A program made the translations under genes and the position numbers. The notes beneath the pieces were generated by a model that saw nothing but the letters and a program-made list of their open reading frames with translations, did no database searches and was not told the DNA's origin. From Skeletonema tropicum (Eukaryota > Bacillariophyta > Thalassiosirophyceae > Thalassiosirales > Thalassiosiraceae): DNA of 64,000 nt. The stretch covers positions 186,001 through 250,000 of the forward strand of contig CM074149.1 of assembly GCA_037178625.1 (NCBI GenBank), written 5' to 3'. How positions within the stretch are numbered: the stretch's first letter is position 1; each line of letters opens with the position of its first letter. Below are positions 9,961-19,221 of this stretch, piece by piece.

Positions 9961-10680
9961 CGTCCTTCCCCCACCGGTAAAATCAAATAAAATACAACCC
10001 CCACGGATGAAAATGAATAGAACAAAAAACCGCACCAACAACCTGGCCCCCCCGTGCAATGTAATGGCAGCGGGGGTGGTGAAGAAGTAGATGGTTAAGA
10101 GAGTGCGTAGCAACGCTCAGAATCTCTGTATAGACTGGGCTTCAGGCAGTCCCTGATCGAGGGGCCCGCCTCAAGCTATCTATTGAGATTCCATCCCCGG
10201 TGAACTAGTTGTGTTCCATAACTGAATCCATGTTGATGTATTTTGACTCCAAAAGAAGTGAGCATTCATGCTCTCCATTGGATCGAGGTGCGTATCAGTC
10301 AGATTTCGCAACACGTTTCTCGTTTCCGATTCGTCTCTCTCACTCATCCACGCCTCTTACTCTTACATCACATGGTTCCATTTCTTTGGCTCCCAGTTAT
10401 CGTGTCTGCCTGACTCTTGGACCACTTTATATAGCTCGAAGAGCACAGGGCGCATGAATCGTCCAGAGGTTTAGACATGATGTTATAAGCGAGTCGTAGT
10501 CATATATTCACATTAATAGAATGAATTATTGCATAACACTTCCTTTTACTTCGTGTAGGTCATCGAGATGGGGCCCGAAAATTTTAAACTGCATTTTTTT
10601 GAGCAAGAGAAAATCGAATGAATCGAAAATCTGAAATTGAAGCGAGAACGCTCATTCGAGTCAGCTGATCGTGAGATCGC
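9961..10680. other. intergenic, no gene seen
   Basis: It contains C-rich and G-rich patches and a short A-rich tract but no supported gene. The last 140 bases lead into the palindrome at 10681. Confidence 0.4.
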
Positions 10681-10730
10681 TCCTCGGCCGGATATATAGA
10701 GCCCCTGGGCTCTATATATCCGGCCGAGGA
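10681..10730. repeat. perfect 24-bp-arm palindrome with TATATA core
   Basis: The left arm (10681-10704) and right arm (10707-10730) are perfect reverse complements separated by two bases. Each arm contains CGGCCGGATATATAGAGC or its complement. The right half and its continuation (GCTTTGCGGTACATCAC) recur upstream of the ankyrin gene at 18553 (about 18354-18410). It could be a cruciform-forming promoter element, a foldback remnant or the tip of a mobile element. Confidence 0.8.
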
Positions 10731-10789
10731 GGAGGCCTTTGCTTTGCGGTACATCACGATTAGGTCTCTTTTGGTAAGGGCTCGCTTTA

Positions 10790-11210
10790 AGGGGATGAGT
10801 TAACCTTAATATACCACTGATGGAAACTGAAGTGAAAGAAGGAGGGGAAGAAGGGGGCCTCTCGGACAATTGTGTAGGACCTATACAAAGGAATTAGTAT
10901 TTCTGATATCTACTTTTTTGTGGGACTACGATTAACTTCAAATATCTACTTTTTTGTGGGACAGAGGGATATTCAAATTCGACTTGCAAACTGAACGAAC
11001 TCAAATGAACAGTAACATCGGAGTAATTGTAGAGGCGATACTGAAAGGCCTCTTTTACTGAAATGCTGGTCCCGATTCAGATCGTTACTATAAGTATCAT
11101 GGCGACCCTCATGCTTGAGAACCTTCAACGTCAAACATAAACTCTCATTTATATCATTCAGTACACACATCGAATATAACGAGTACAATACATCACACGA
11201 TAAAAACAAC
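10790..11210 (+). repeat. duplicated upstream region of ankyrin gene 1
   Basis: Nearly identical to 14605-15023, which precedes ankyrin gene 2; the duplication continues through the genes and their 3' flanks (to about 11990 and 15800). Inside it a 21-base unit (ATATCTACTTTTTTGTGGGA plus C) occurs twice, at about 10908 and 10943. The shared upstream block presumably carries the promoter; I cannot place a TATA box with confidence. Confidence 0.8.
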
Positions 11211-11885
11211 ATGACCAGCTCCATAGTAATGAAATCGATAGCACTTCTCCTTCGCATCATCGAGTTGAAAGATTGGGAGAGCTTGGAGGGAATTGCTCTT
11301 TCTAACCCCACTATCTTCCGAACTCTATGCGAGGACATCGCTGGATGTGAAGAGTTCCACGGTATGACTCTACTTCATGCTGTAGCGAGATTCGATGCAC
11401 CCCTGACCGTTGTCGCCAAGATGATCGAGATTTGCCCCGATCTCCCATCTGCTACCGATTGCCTGGGCAGGACTCCCCTTCACGTGGCTGCTGGTCTAGG
11501 AGCGTCACCGGATGTGATCAAGCTCATCGCCCATTCTTGGCCGGCTGCATGCATCTCACCGGACGAAGACGGAAAGACTCCATTACATTTTGCTTGCGAC
11601 ACTTCTTGTGAGCTGTTTGCGGACGATTCTAACAACAAGACCCCTTCACGAGCAGTACCGAATCATGATTCTATCCGCTACTTGCTGTCAGAGTGTCTCC
11701 ATCCAGCCGCAATGGAAGACCTTGACGAAATGAGTCCTCTGGAATACGCCCTCCTGAATGATGCTGAGATGGAAACTGTCAAGTTGTTACAGCTTGCGGT
11801 ATCGGTGGAGATACAGTCGCGATCGAAATCGAAAAGTCCAGTCAATCCTCCAGTCAATGCTTCGTCAGTTTCCGTGAGAGCATGA
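11211..11885 (+). CDS. ankyrin-repeat protein, copy 1 (224 residues)
   Basis: About four ankyrin-type motifs are visible: GMTLLHAVAR near residue 50, GRTPLHVAAGLGA near 90, GKTPLHFACD near 125, and a degenerate MSPLEYALLNDAE near 180 followed by VKLLQ. The N-terminal 40 residues form a predicted helical cap and the tail is Ser/Lys-rich. The frame is open 32 codons further upstream, but I chose the ATG at 11211 because all copies align from MTSSI and share an AACAACATG context. No catalytic domain, signal peptide or membrane segment is present, so it is probably a soluble protein-interaction module. Its closest relative in the window is the copy at 62627, not its neighbours. Ankyrin assignment is firm; partner and role are unknown. 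Confidence 0.85.
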   Translation: MTSSIVMKSIALLLRIIELKDWESLEGIALSNPTIFRTLCEDIAGCEEFHGMTLLHAVARFDAPLTVVAKMIEICPDLPSATDCLGRTPLHVAAGLGASPDVIKLIAHSWPAACISPDEDGKTPLHFACDTSCELFADDSNNKTPSRAVPNHDSIRYLLSECLHPAAMEDLDEMSPLEYALLNDAEMETVKLLQLAVSVEIQSRSKSKSPVNPPVNASSVSVRA

Positions 11886-12948
11886 ATATAGGCCTAGGAT
11901 ATTATTGAATGTTGAAATAGTTTATAGTAGACTTGCTTAGAATTTTAAAGTAGACCAGAGCTAGCATAGCAGACGCATCATTTGTGTTCCTACAAAATCA
12001 TTATGATTTATTGGTAACGGGCAAGAGGGAAAAGAAGCTAAAAGAGTTTAAGTACATATTTACATCTATGTTTTTCAGAGGCAGCGTATAGCTCAGTGTC
12101 TGCTTCTGCACATACAGCTAACAGCAGTTGAGGGTGAGGGAACGCTGAACGTGGTCGCTGCATGAGAGATCATGCAAGTCTTGATCTTTGCACCATATCT
12201 CATGTAGAGATGAGCTTGGTGAAACTACATGACCTTCGTGACCTCTTTTCTTCTGTTGCTTCCAAGGAGAGGTGTCAGATATATGCATTCTCCTTTTTGA
12301 TGTATTTTGTGGAAATTATCAATTTTCAACTACTGTATTCACCATGCCACTACATGCGCCATAGAACACCCCGACACACTCTAGAGGGGATCGATCGCCG
12401 CTTAATAGAATATAGATGGCGTCTGCAAACCAGTTCAGTGGCAGAGCAGCTCCAACTATTCATCTGAAGACCATATTGGAAGTGCATCATCACACCGATG
12501 TCAAAGCGCAATTTTCCGGCACCTCTACTTTGGTGTCATGATAAGTAGCGATGGCGTGGATCGATGTCCACCTGACGACACCACTTCATAGAAAGGCTAT
12601 TGGAGAGGGAGTTGCTGCAGTTGGGCTGTCTAATTTTATGTGTAGCTAGTGTTGTTGATGTCGGCACGTACGGGGTCGAGGTGCGCCATGGTGATCGCTG
12701 GTGATTTTTTTCATTATCCCCTGGGCATCTTCTGGTTAAGCCACGGCTCACCCGCTCTTACATTTTCGACTTTTAGCGATAAATAGCGATAGGAGCTGAG
12801 AATTTCAATAGCATAAGCAGAACTACCATACTTACCATGTCGAGACCTTTCCTACCACCCTATTTTTTGGCACATATTGAAAATACTATTGAGCCACTAG
12901 GGCTCCAGCTATAGATTTAAGTTATGCTCTATTAGGCAGCTTGCCGTA
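11886..12948. other. 3' flank of ankyrin gene 1 and intergenic DNA
   Basis: The first 110 bases (to about 11990) are a conserved 3' flank shared with the copies at 15687 and 63302. The remainder is AT-rich with no supported gene; small frames at 12162-12467 and 12536-12751 show no recognisable content. Confidence 0.4.
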
Positions 12949-13210
12949 CTACGATTTGATCATTTGATGAGACTCGTATTTGTGGACATCAAATGCCAAT
13001 TTCAGGCGCAGCTTCTCGCAGCCAACAATCTTGCATCTGCAGATCATCGTGTCATCACTCGTTACATTGTTTGAAGCTTCTATTTCGCCATCCATCGGCT
13101 CTTCGACAACTAGCTCTTGATGAAGAGCGACCTCATTGTTGATGTTGACTGCCAAAGGTCCAATCTCCAAACTATCATTCTGCAATCCTTCGATATCAAG
13201 GTCAGCAGGC
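12949..13210 (-). CDS. probable frameshifted C-terminal part of the neighbouring unknown gene
   Basis: A minus-strand frame of about 80 codons continues directly beyond the stop of the 370-residue frame (13202-14314) in another phase. It has no ATG of its own; the open stretch reads PADLDIEG... from about 13208. It is acidic and ends with a compact Cys/His motif (CRCKIVGC...FDVHKYESH), compatible with a small C2H2-like zinc finger. I infer that both frames formed one protein of about 450 residues, broken by a small indel near 13205, or joined by an intron or frameshift that I cannot identify. Function unknown. Confidence 0.4.
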
Positions 13211-14314
13211 TAGCGTTGTTTCAACGTCGAATCTATGGTGTGCATTCCATGTTTTGATAATGTATTTCTTTGGAATGCCATTCTTCAACCGCCGCTGTAT
13301 GAGTAACTCAAGCATTTCATCCTCAGTGTTAAAGCCGCCAGACTTGAGACTATCTAGCCAGTCACCTGCTTTCTTTGTCCGTGCACGTTTATTTCTTGTT
13401 GTTTCCTCGACTGCATAGGTCCCTGGCATCTTAGCAACAAGCATTGGTCGGTGTTTTGTAAATGATAATAACTTTGCAACTGGCACATCGCCATCATGCT
13501 CATCAAACATCCATTGCAACAACATTCCAGCAACTCGTTTATCGTTATCATTCGGCGGTAGTTTACCATTGCGCGAGGTTTTTAATTTTTGTTCGAACAG
13601 TGCAACAGCATCATCGGTAAGGTGACCATTGTGGTCAAAAATTACAATGCTTCCCGGATTGAGTCTCTTTGGCAGAAGAAGATCCACTTCTGTCTCTTCT
13701 TGCTCTTCTGTTTCTTTCGACTGCTTGTTATTTGTAGCTTTGCTTTTCTTTTTCTTCTTTGCCGGCGAACCTCTTAATGACCGCATATCGACAGGATGCG
13801 AGACTGGAGTAATAATTGTTGTTTGTTCTTCGAATAGAGCCATGAAATCATTGTGTCGTTGCACTTTTCCACGATCAGGGTGGTCTTTCCATGTCTGGTC
13901 CCAAGGCCGTTGACATTTCTTTTTTACGTTGGTCCCGCGTGTCCTGCTGATAAGGTCAGGGGTGAGGATGCCTCCAGCGTTATTTAGAGTATAAAGGCAG
14001 CCATCACAGATGACTCTCTTGTGTGCGTCAACTGTTGGCTTTAATTGAAAATTGAAGCAATTACGACTCTCATCACGGCTGAAGAAGAAATGTTTGGGGA
14101 CTGAAAGCTTTGCAGGCGTGGTATCTTCTCCCCTTCTCGAACGTCGGGATGATCGGCCGCTCTCGCTCCTGCTGGCGGCCAGCAGAAGGGGTGGTTTGAC
14201 CTGTCGACATGGTTCGGAAGTGCTAGCGGAACTGTGCACCATCGTGAAATGCCGCTGTCCCTCCGATGGCGCCACATTTTTATGCCTTGGCGCCAAAAAA
14301 ACACTACATGCCAC
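13202..14314 (-). CDS. unknown protein, 370 residues
   Basis: I do not recognise the family. The N-terminal 75 residues are Ser/Arg-rich and look disordered. Around residue 100 there is a Cys pair (CDGCLYTLNNAGG). A lysine cluster (about residues 190-197) resembles a nuclear localisation signal, followed by an acidic patch. The C-terminal 150 residues are more globular (VAGMLLQWMFDEHDG, EDEMLELLIQRR). Together with the downstream frame carrying a C2H2-like motif, it could be a nuclear DNA-binding or transposon-derived protein, but no transposase catalytic residues are evident. It lies between two ankyrin copies on the opposite strand, within the interval separating the two members of the 1.2-kb duplication, so it may have arrived by insertion. 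Confidence 0.5.
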   Translation of the reverse strand: MACSVFLAPRHKNVAPSEGQRHFTMVHSSASTSEPCRQVKPPLLLAASRSESGRSSRRSRRGEDTTPAKLSVPKHFFFSRDESRNCFNFQLKPTVDAHKRVICDGCLYTLNNAGGILTPDLISRTRGTNVKKKCQRPWDQTWKDHPDRGKVQRHNDFMALFEEQTTIITPVSHPVDMRSLRGSPAKKKKKSKATNNKQSKETEEQEETEVDLLLPKRLNPGSIVIFDHNGHLTDDAVALFEQKLKTSRNGKLPPNDNDKRVAGMLLQWMFDEHDGDVPVAKLLSFTKHRPMLVAKMPGTYAVEETTRNKRARTKKAGDWLDSLKSGGFNTEDEMLELLIQRRLKNGIPKKYIIKTWNAHHRFDVETTLAC

Positions 14315-14405
14315 AAAAAAGTTTCAAATCATCCACACAATAAAATTCATCTTAACCATGACCTATAGTGATTTTAGTGGCTGATACATTCCAAAATAAA
14401 GCCCC

Positions 14406-14478
14406 CAGCTGTCAAAACGTTGCGGTTCCGAACTCCCTGGAGTATGAGGATCATGGCAATGGTACGTTTTGACAGCTG
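14406..14478. repeat. inverted repeat (15-bp arms, 43-bp loop)
   Basis: CAGCTGTCAAAACGT at 14406-14420 is perfectly complemented at 14464-14478, and the outer flanks are also C-rich and G-rich respectively. It lies just upstream of the unknown minus-strand gene, and could be a small foldback element or a regulatory palindrome. Confidence 0.65.
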
Positions 14479-14604
14479 AGGGGTTTGGTTTTGGAGATAC
14501 CAAAAATAGCTATGTACTAATTCCTACGTATAATAATTTTTTGTCCAAAATGTCATTCCCCTTGGAGTTGGGTGAGCCGTGAAGCGGTTATTTGTGTTGT
14601 TATT

Positions 14605-15023
14605 GTGATAAAAGGGGATGAGTTAACCTTAATATGCCACTGATGGAAACTGAAGTGGAAGAAGGAGGGGAAGAAGGGGGCCTCTCGGACAATTGTGTAG
14701 GACCTATACAAAGGAATTAGTATTTCTGATATCTACTTTTTTGTGGGACTACGATTAACTTCAAATATCTACTTTTTTGTGGGACAGAGGGATATTCAAA
14801 TTCGACTTGCAAACTGAACTCAAATGAACAGTAACATCGGAGTAATTGTAGAGGCGATACTGAAAGGCCTCTTTTACTGAAATGCTGGTCCCGATTCAGA
14901 TCGTTACTATCATGGCGACCCTCATGCTTGAGAACCTTAAACGTCAAACATAAACTCTCATTTATATCATTCAGTACACACATCGAATATAACGAGTACA
15001 ATACATCACACGATAAAAACAAC
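14605..15023 (+). repeat. duplicated upstream region of ankyrin gene 2
   Basis: Near-identical to 10790-11210 apart from small indels, including the doubled ATATCTACTTTTTTGTGGGA unit. It marks the left part of a roughly 1.2-kb duplication that includes the gene and 3' flank. Confidence 0.8.
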
Positions 15024-15686
15024 ATGACCAGCTCCATAGTAATGAAATCGATAGCACTTCTCCTTAGCATTATCGAGTCGAAAGATTGGCAAAGCTTCGA
15101 GGAACTTGCTCTTTCTAACCCCACTATCTTCCGAACTCTATGCGAGGACATCGCTGGATGTGAAGAGTTCCACGGTATGACTCTACTTCATGCTGTAGCG
15201 AGATTCGATGCACCCCTGACCGTTGTCGCCAAGATGATCGAGATTTGCCCCGATCTCCCATCTGCTACCGATTGCCTTGGTAGGACTCCACTTCACGTGG
15301 CTGCTGGTCTAGGAGCGTCACCGGATGTGATCAGGCTCATCGCCCATTCGTGGCCGGCTGCATGCATCTCACCTGACGAAGACGGAAAGACTCCATTACA
15401 TTTTGCTTGCGACACTTCTTGTGAGCTGTTTGCGGACGATTCTAACAACAAGACCCCTTCACAAGAAGTACCGAATCATGATTCTATCCGCTACTTGCTG
15501 TCAGTGTGTCTCCATGCAGCCGCAATGGAAGACTTCGACGAAATGAGTCCTTTGGAATACGCCATCCTGAGTGATGCTGAGATAGAAACTGTCAAGTTGT
15601 TACAGCTTGCGGTATCGGTGGAGATACAGTCGCGATCGAAATCGAGTAGTCGTCCAGCCAATGCTTTGCCAGTTTCCGTGAGGTGA
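15024..15686 (+). CDS. ankyrin-repeat protein, copy 2 (220 residues)
   Basis: Same family and domain layout as the copy at 11211: helical N-terminal cap, GMTLLHAVAR, GRTPLHVAAGLGA, GKTPLHFACD, and a final MSPLEYAILSDAE/VKLLQ motif, then a short Ser/Arg-rich tail ending VSVR. The central part (about residues 40-150) is almost unchanged at DNA level compared with copy 1, while the N-terminal 35 residues and the tail differ. This suggests recent duplication or gene conversion over the repeats. An MQQQ-family gene follows 1 kb downstream, as in the next module. The upstream frame is open, but MTSSI is the start shared by all copies. Confidence 0.85.
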   Translation: MTSSIVMKSIALLLSIIESKDWQSFEELALSNPTIFRTLCEDIAGCEEFHGMTLLHAVARFDAPLTVVAKMIEICPDLPSATDCLGRTPLHVAAGLGASPDVIRLIAHSWPAACISPDEDGKTPLHFACDTSCELFADDSNNKTPSQEVPNHDSIRYLLSVCLHAAAMEDFDEMSPLEYAILSDAEIETVKLLQLAVSVEIQSRSKSSSRPANALPVSVR

Positions 15687-16705
15687 GAGCATGAATATAG
15701 GCCTAGGATATGATAGAATGTTGAAATAGTTTATAGTAGACTTGCTTAGAATTTTAAAGTAGACCAGAGCTAGCAGTAGCAGACGCATCATTTGTCTTTC
15801 TATGAATTCTCTCAGCTGGCCGTACTTTTTCAGGGCTATCCATTTGTTGGCCTAACAATGACTGCCAGATGAGTATATTGTACTATGTTCCTTCACTCCT
15901 TCACACGCTCAGCTGAACGAGATGCACGTCATGGACAGATGAGAACAGCAGACGAGAGTTTCATCATCTTGAGCTCAGCTCAGAAGTGCACAGAGCAAGC
16001 AATAATAATACATTTCATGGTAGTGTCACTACTGACAAGTAGCAATGTACTCCTAGAGTACTTTCTAAGGATCAACATGGTGGATCTTACCATAGAATGT
16101 AAATGTTATAGAGTTTCAGCCGAAGTATGAGCACATCCAAGATCCAATTGGCTACAGTGTAGTAAAAACAAACCCAAGAAGATTTTATCTACAGTCATTC
16201 ATGAGAGATTCAGACGCAGCTCACATGAATTCATTCCCTTGGACACTTTCTCAATGTAAAGTGTTTCGAAAAGTAGAAAAGTGCAACAAAGGCTTTTTTC
16301 TTCAACTTGAGTCCTTTACTTCTGATGTGATAGCAGGTAGCATGTAACAATAGGCTAACAGGCAGGTCTATCAAGGAGCGATCAATCAAGGCTTCGTGGC
16401 GCAGTGGTAATCACTGTACTTATGACGTCATCCGCAGGCTTTATTCGACATTATGGATTACCGTTACGTTTAGATTAAATGCGCGTAGTGAAAAGTAGGC
16501 CATTTACGTACTTCAACTCGCGAGTCTTATGCATGCATGCAACTTCACACATGATGCTTGGCAGTCTCAAACTTTTGACCAAGAAGTGTTGGCTTGCGTG
16601 CGTGGTGGCAATCCAATCATCGGTAGAGATGAAGATAGGCCATTCATTGACCAAAGTGAGAGCAGCGAGCAAAGAAAGAAGGCATAATTTCTATCTGAAG
16701 TAATC
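15687..16705. other. module spacer between ankyrin and MQQQ genes
   Basis: Non-coding. Blocks recur in the same order at 19222-20363 and, split by insertions, at 29055-29208 plus 38229-38740. At 16388-16460 a stretch with a tRNA A-box-like start (TGGCGCAGTGG) leads into GGCTTTATTCGACATTATGG, which recurs in the other spacers. No complete tRNA fold is seen. Confidence 0.6.
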
Positions 16706-17536
16706 ATGCAGCAACAGCATCGAACACAGCGTAGAAAACCAAGGCTAACAGTGTCAAGACGATACTCCTCCAGCTTTTCCGGTATTGATTGGGGCTTTGA
16801 TCTTCTTCGTGACAGCTCTCGGCAAGAACTCACAAAAGTTCAGCAAGATGTACTCATGTCATCGTTGGGTGAGGATAAGGAAGAATGGCGTAGGACAGTT
16901 ATAAGTCAAGAAAGTAATGATGCCGCTTTGTCAACTGAAACTGAAACTACACAGAAAAGTAAGAAGGGTGGTCATTCTACGCAGAATCGGCCGTCGATCC
17001 GTAGGACAGTTATAAGTCAAGAAAGTAATGATGCCGCTTTGTCAACTGAAACTGAAACTACACAGAAAAGTAAGAAGGGTGGTCATTCTACGCAGAATCG
17101 GCCGTCGATCTTGTCAGCTTTGAATTCATGGAGGGGCTCTTTACTCGCTCCAAAACAACATGAGACTCCAATGACTCCAGGTCGGCATGACTCTCTTACT
17201 CTTCCTGAGAGGTTTGTTCCTCTTAGTGACAATAGTACTAATAAGGATGATGATTCGATGGGGGTAGAGAGTACAGCTGCCAAGAGAGGAAATGAACTTC
17301 AGCTCCAGACGGCAGTTGATCCTGCTCCGCTCGTCACTCGTAGGTGCTCCCCTCTTTCTCAACTAGATGAATCTGACGTAGATGATGATGGATTCCTCCA
17401 TTGGAATCAAACTCAGGGAGTTGATCCTGATCCTGCTGCGCTGGTCATTCGCAGGTGCTCCTCTCAACTAGATGAATCCGATGTAGATGATGATGGTTTC
17501 CTCCATTGGAATGATACTCAGCGATCGCGGAAATGA
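16706..17536 (+). CDS. MQQQ-family unknown protein, copy 1 (276 residues)
   Basis: I do not recognise this family; the window has three members. Shared landmarks are an N-terminal MQQQ(H/Y)RTQRR, the motif SFSGIDWGF near residue 30, a helical DSSRQELTK segment, a Ser/Thr/Glu-rich middle, and an acidic DVDDDGF(L)xW ending. The protein is hydrophilic, without membrane segments or a signal peptide. This copy has a 37-codon unit duplicated perfectly in tandem (16889-17110) and a doubled C-terminal motif (ESDVDDDGFLHWN twice), so it is longer than the 186-residue copy at 20364. It lies 1 kb downstream of an ankyrin gene on the same strand; functional linkage is inference from repeated co-occurrence. 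The duplicated units stay in frame, which argues that the gene is translated. Confidence 0.7.
   Translation: MQQQHRTQRRKPRLTVSRRYSSSFSGIDWGFDLLRDSSRQELTKVQQDVLMSSLGEDKEEWRRTVISQESNDAALSTETETTQKSKKGGHSTQNRPSIRRTVISQESNDAALSTETETTQKSKKGGHSTQNRPSILSALNSWRGSLLAPKQHETPMTPGRHDSLTLPERFVPLSDNSTNKDDDSMGVESTAAKRGNELQLQTAVDPAPLVTRRCSPLSQLDESDVDDDGFLHWNQTQGVDPDPAALVIRRCSSQLDESDVDDDGFLHWNDTQRSRK
16889..17110 (+). repeat. in-frame tandem duplication, 2 x 111 bp
   Basis: Bases 16889-16999 are repeated at 17000-17110 with no difference that I can see. The unit encodes a 37-residue Ser/Thr/Glu/Lys-rich segment present once in the paralogues, so the duplication is recent and specific to this copy. Confidence 0.9.
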
Positions 17537-18552
17537 TACTGTTCTACTTTGAGTGTTGGGAGTATGTATGGTTTAGTGTAGAACCTCTCGTCTTCTCTAT
17601 TTGAACTATTCTTTGATAACAAGGTGAGACATGCAAGCTAGAGAGAGTTTGAGAACTGATTAATCTATAGAATAAAAAGCTCCCCATTATCTTTCGTCGA
17701 GTACTCAAAATATTGTGTTTTGATTTTGATGGTGTCTTCACCTTGAGATTGTCAATTCTTTCGTGCCTAGATGGATGAATCATCTGTATCGTCGTCTGTT
17801 GTAACGCCTTCAGATGCGATAGTGTGAATCGAATCTGACGGGATATGTTGGTGGGTATGAATACAAGTAGACACGAGACACGAGGCTTGGGATTGGTGAG
17901 CATACTTATGTTGTATTGGGACCTCGCTGTTTATGTCCATGTATGAAGAGGGGATCCAAACTCCAAACAACAAAGGAGCCAATTGCTGCATACATTTTTC
18001 ACCATTTTTGTGTAAGAGAAAAGTGAGCGGCATGCGGCATTCAGAAGGTCATTTCTGGGTCACGTACTGATGCGAAAGACTGCTCTCCAGTGTAGGATCC
18101 ATATAACATAGGAGTAAATTGTGTAAAGGTCTTATCCGAGCCGAGGCCTCTTTTACTGATGTGCGCTCTCGAGGCTGTGGTGACCTTGCCGGCCCGCCGC
18201 CTGCCGCCTGGTGCCTCTCGCGAGGTCTCACCGCCGCCGCCGCCGACTAGCTGAGGAGCTATATATGTGATTTTGGTTACTCCTACTATTTGTGCCTTCT
18301 ATGACCTTCCAGCCCCTTCTTTCACTCTTAATGGACTCGAAACACGTCAGCTGGGCTCTATATATCCGGCCGAGAAGGGGCCTTTTGCTTTGCGGTACAT
18401 CACAATTCTTGATGTCTCTTTGGCTTTGTTGGGGCTCGCTTTTTTTGATTGTTTTTTTGATTGGCAGTACTGTCCCCACCCTTCTAAAAAAACAAAAGGA
18501 ATACTCCAAGCAGCATCCACAACAACTGAAATACATCAACGATAACAACAAC
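17537..18552. other. intergenic DNA and upstream region of ankyrin gene 3
   Basis: It holds the 3' flank of the MQQQ gene, a GCC-repeat tract (about 18228-18246), and from about 18354 a segment matching the right half of the palindrome at 10681 and its continuation (CTCTATATATCCGGCCGAG, then TTTGCGGTACATCAC). The latter sits about 200 bases upstream of the ankyrin start and is probably promoter-associated. No supported gene. Confidence 0.5.
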
Positions 18553-19221
18553 ATGACCAGCTCCATAGTAATGAAATCGATAGTGCTTCTCCTTGACATC
18601 ATCGAGTCGGAAGAATGGCAAAGCTTCGAGGAAATTGCTCTTTCTAACCCCACTATCTTCCGAACTCTATGCGAGGACATCGCTGGATGTGAAGAGTTCC
18701 ACGGTATGACTCTACTTCATGCTGTAGCAAGATGCGATCCACCACTGTCCATTGTCGCCAAGATGATCGAGATTTGCCCCGATCTCCCATCTGCTACCGA
18801 TTGCCTGGGCAGGACTCCCCTTCACGTGGCTGCTGGTCTAGGAGCGTCACCGGATGTGATCCAGCTCATCGCCCATTCGTGGCCGGCTGCATGCATCTCA
18901 CCTGACGAAGACGGAAAGACTCCATTACATTTTGCTTGCGACACTTCTTGTGAGCTGTTTGCGGACGATTCTAACAACAAGTCCCCTTCACGAGCAGTAC
19001 CGAATCATGATTCTATCCGCTACTTGCTGTCAGTGTGTCTCCATCCAGCCGCAATGGAAGACGTTGACGAAACAAGTCCTCTGGAATACGCCATCCTGAG
19101 CGATGCTGAGATAAACACTGTCAAGTTGTTACAAAAGGCGGCGTCGGTATCTTTGAAGGAGATACAGTCGCGATCGAATAGTCCAGCCAATGCTTTGTCA
19201 GTTCCCGTGACCGTGAGGTGA
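18553..19221 (+). CDS. ankyrin-repeat protein, copy 3 (222 residues)
   Basis: Same architecture as copies 1 and 2, with the repeats GMTLLHAVAR, GRTPLHVAAGLGA, GKTPLHFACD and a terminal TSPLEYAILSDAE/VKLLQ. Its tail differs (AASVSLKEIQSRSNS) and matches the fragment at 21017 and the pseudogene at 48834, defining a second subfamily. The frame is open upstream to 18292, but that portion is unrelated to the other copies and I take the conserved MTSSI start. The upstream sequence differs from copies 1 and 2 and carries the half palindrome. An MQQQ gene follows 1.1 kb downstream. Confidence 0.85.
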   Translation: MTSSIVMKSIVLLLDIIESEEWQSFEEIALSNPTIFRTLCEDIAGCEEFHGMTLLHAVARCDPPLSIVAKMIEICPDLPSATDCLGRTPLHVAAGLGASPDVIQLIAHSWPAACISPDEDGKTPLHFACDTSCELFADDSNNKSPSRAVPNHDSIRYLLSVCLHPAAMEDVDETSPLEYAILSDAEINTVKLLQKAASVSLKEIQSRSNSPANALSVPVTVR

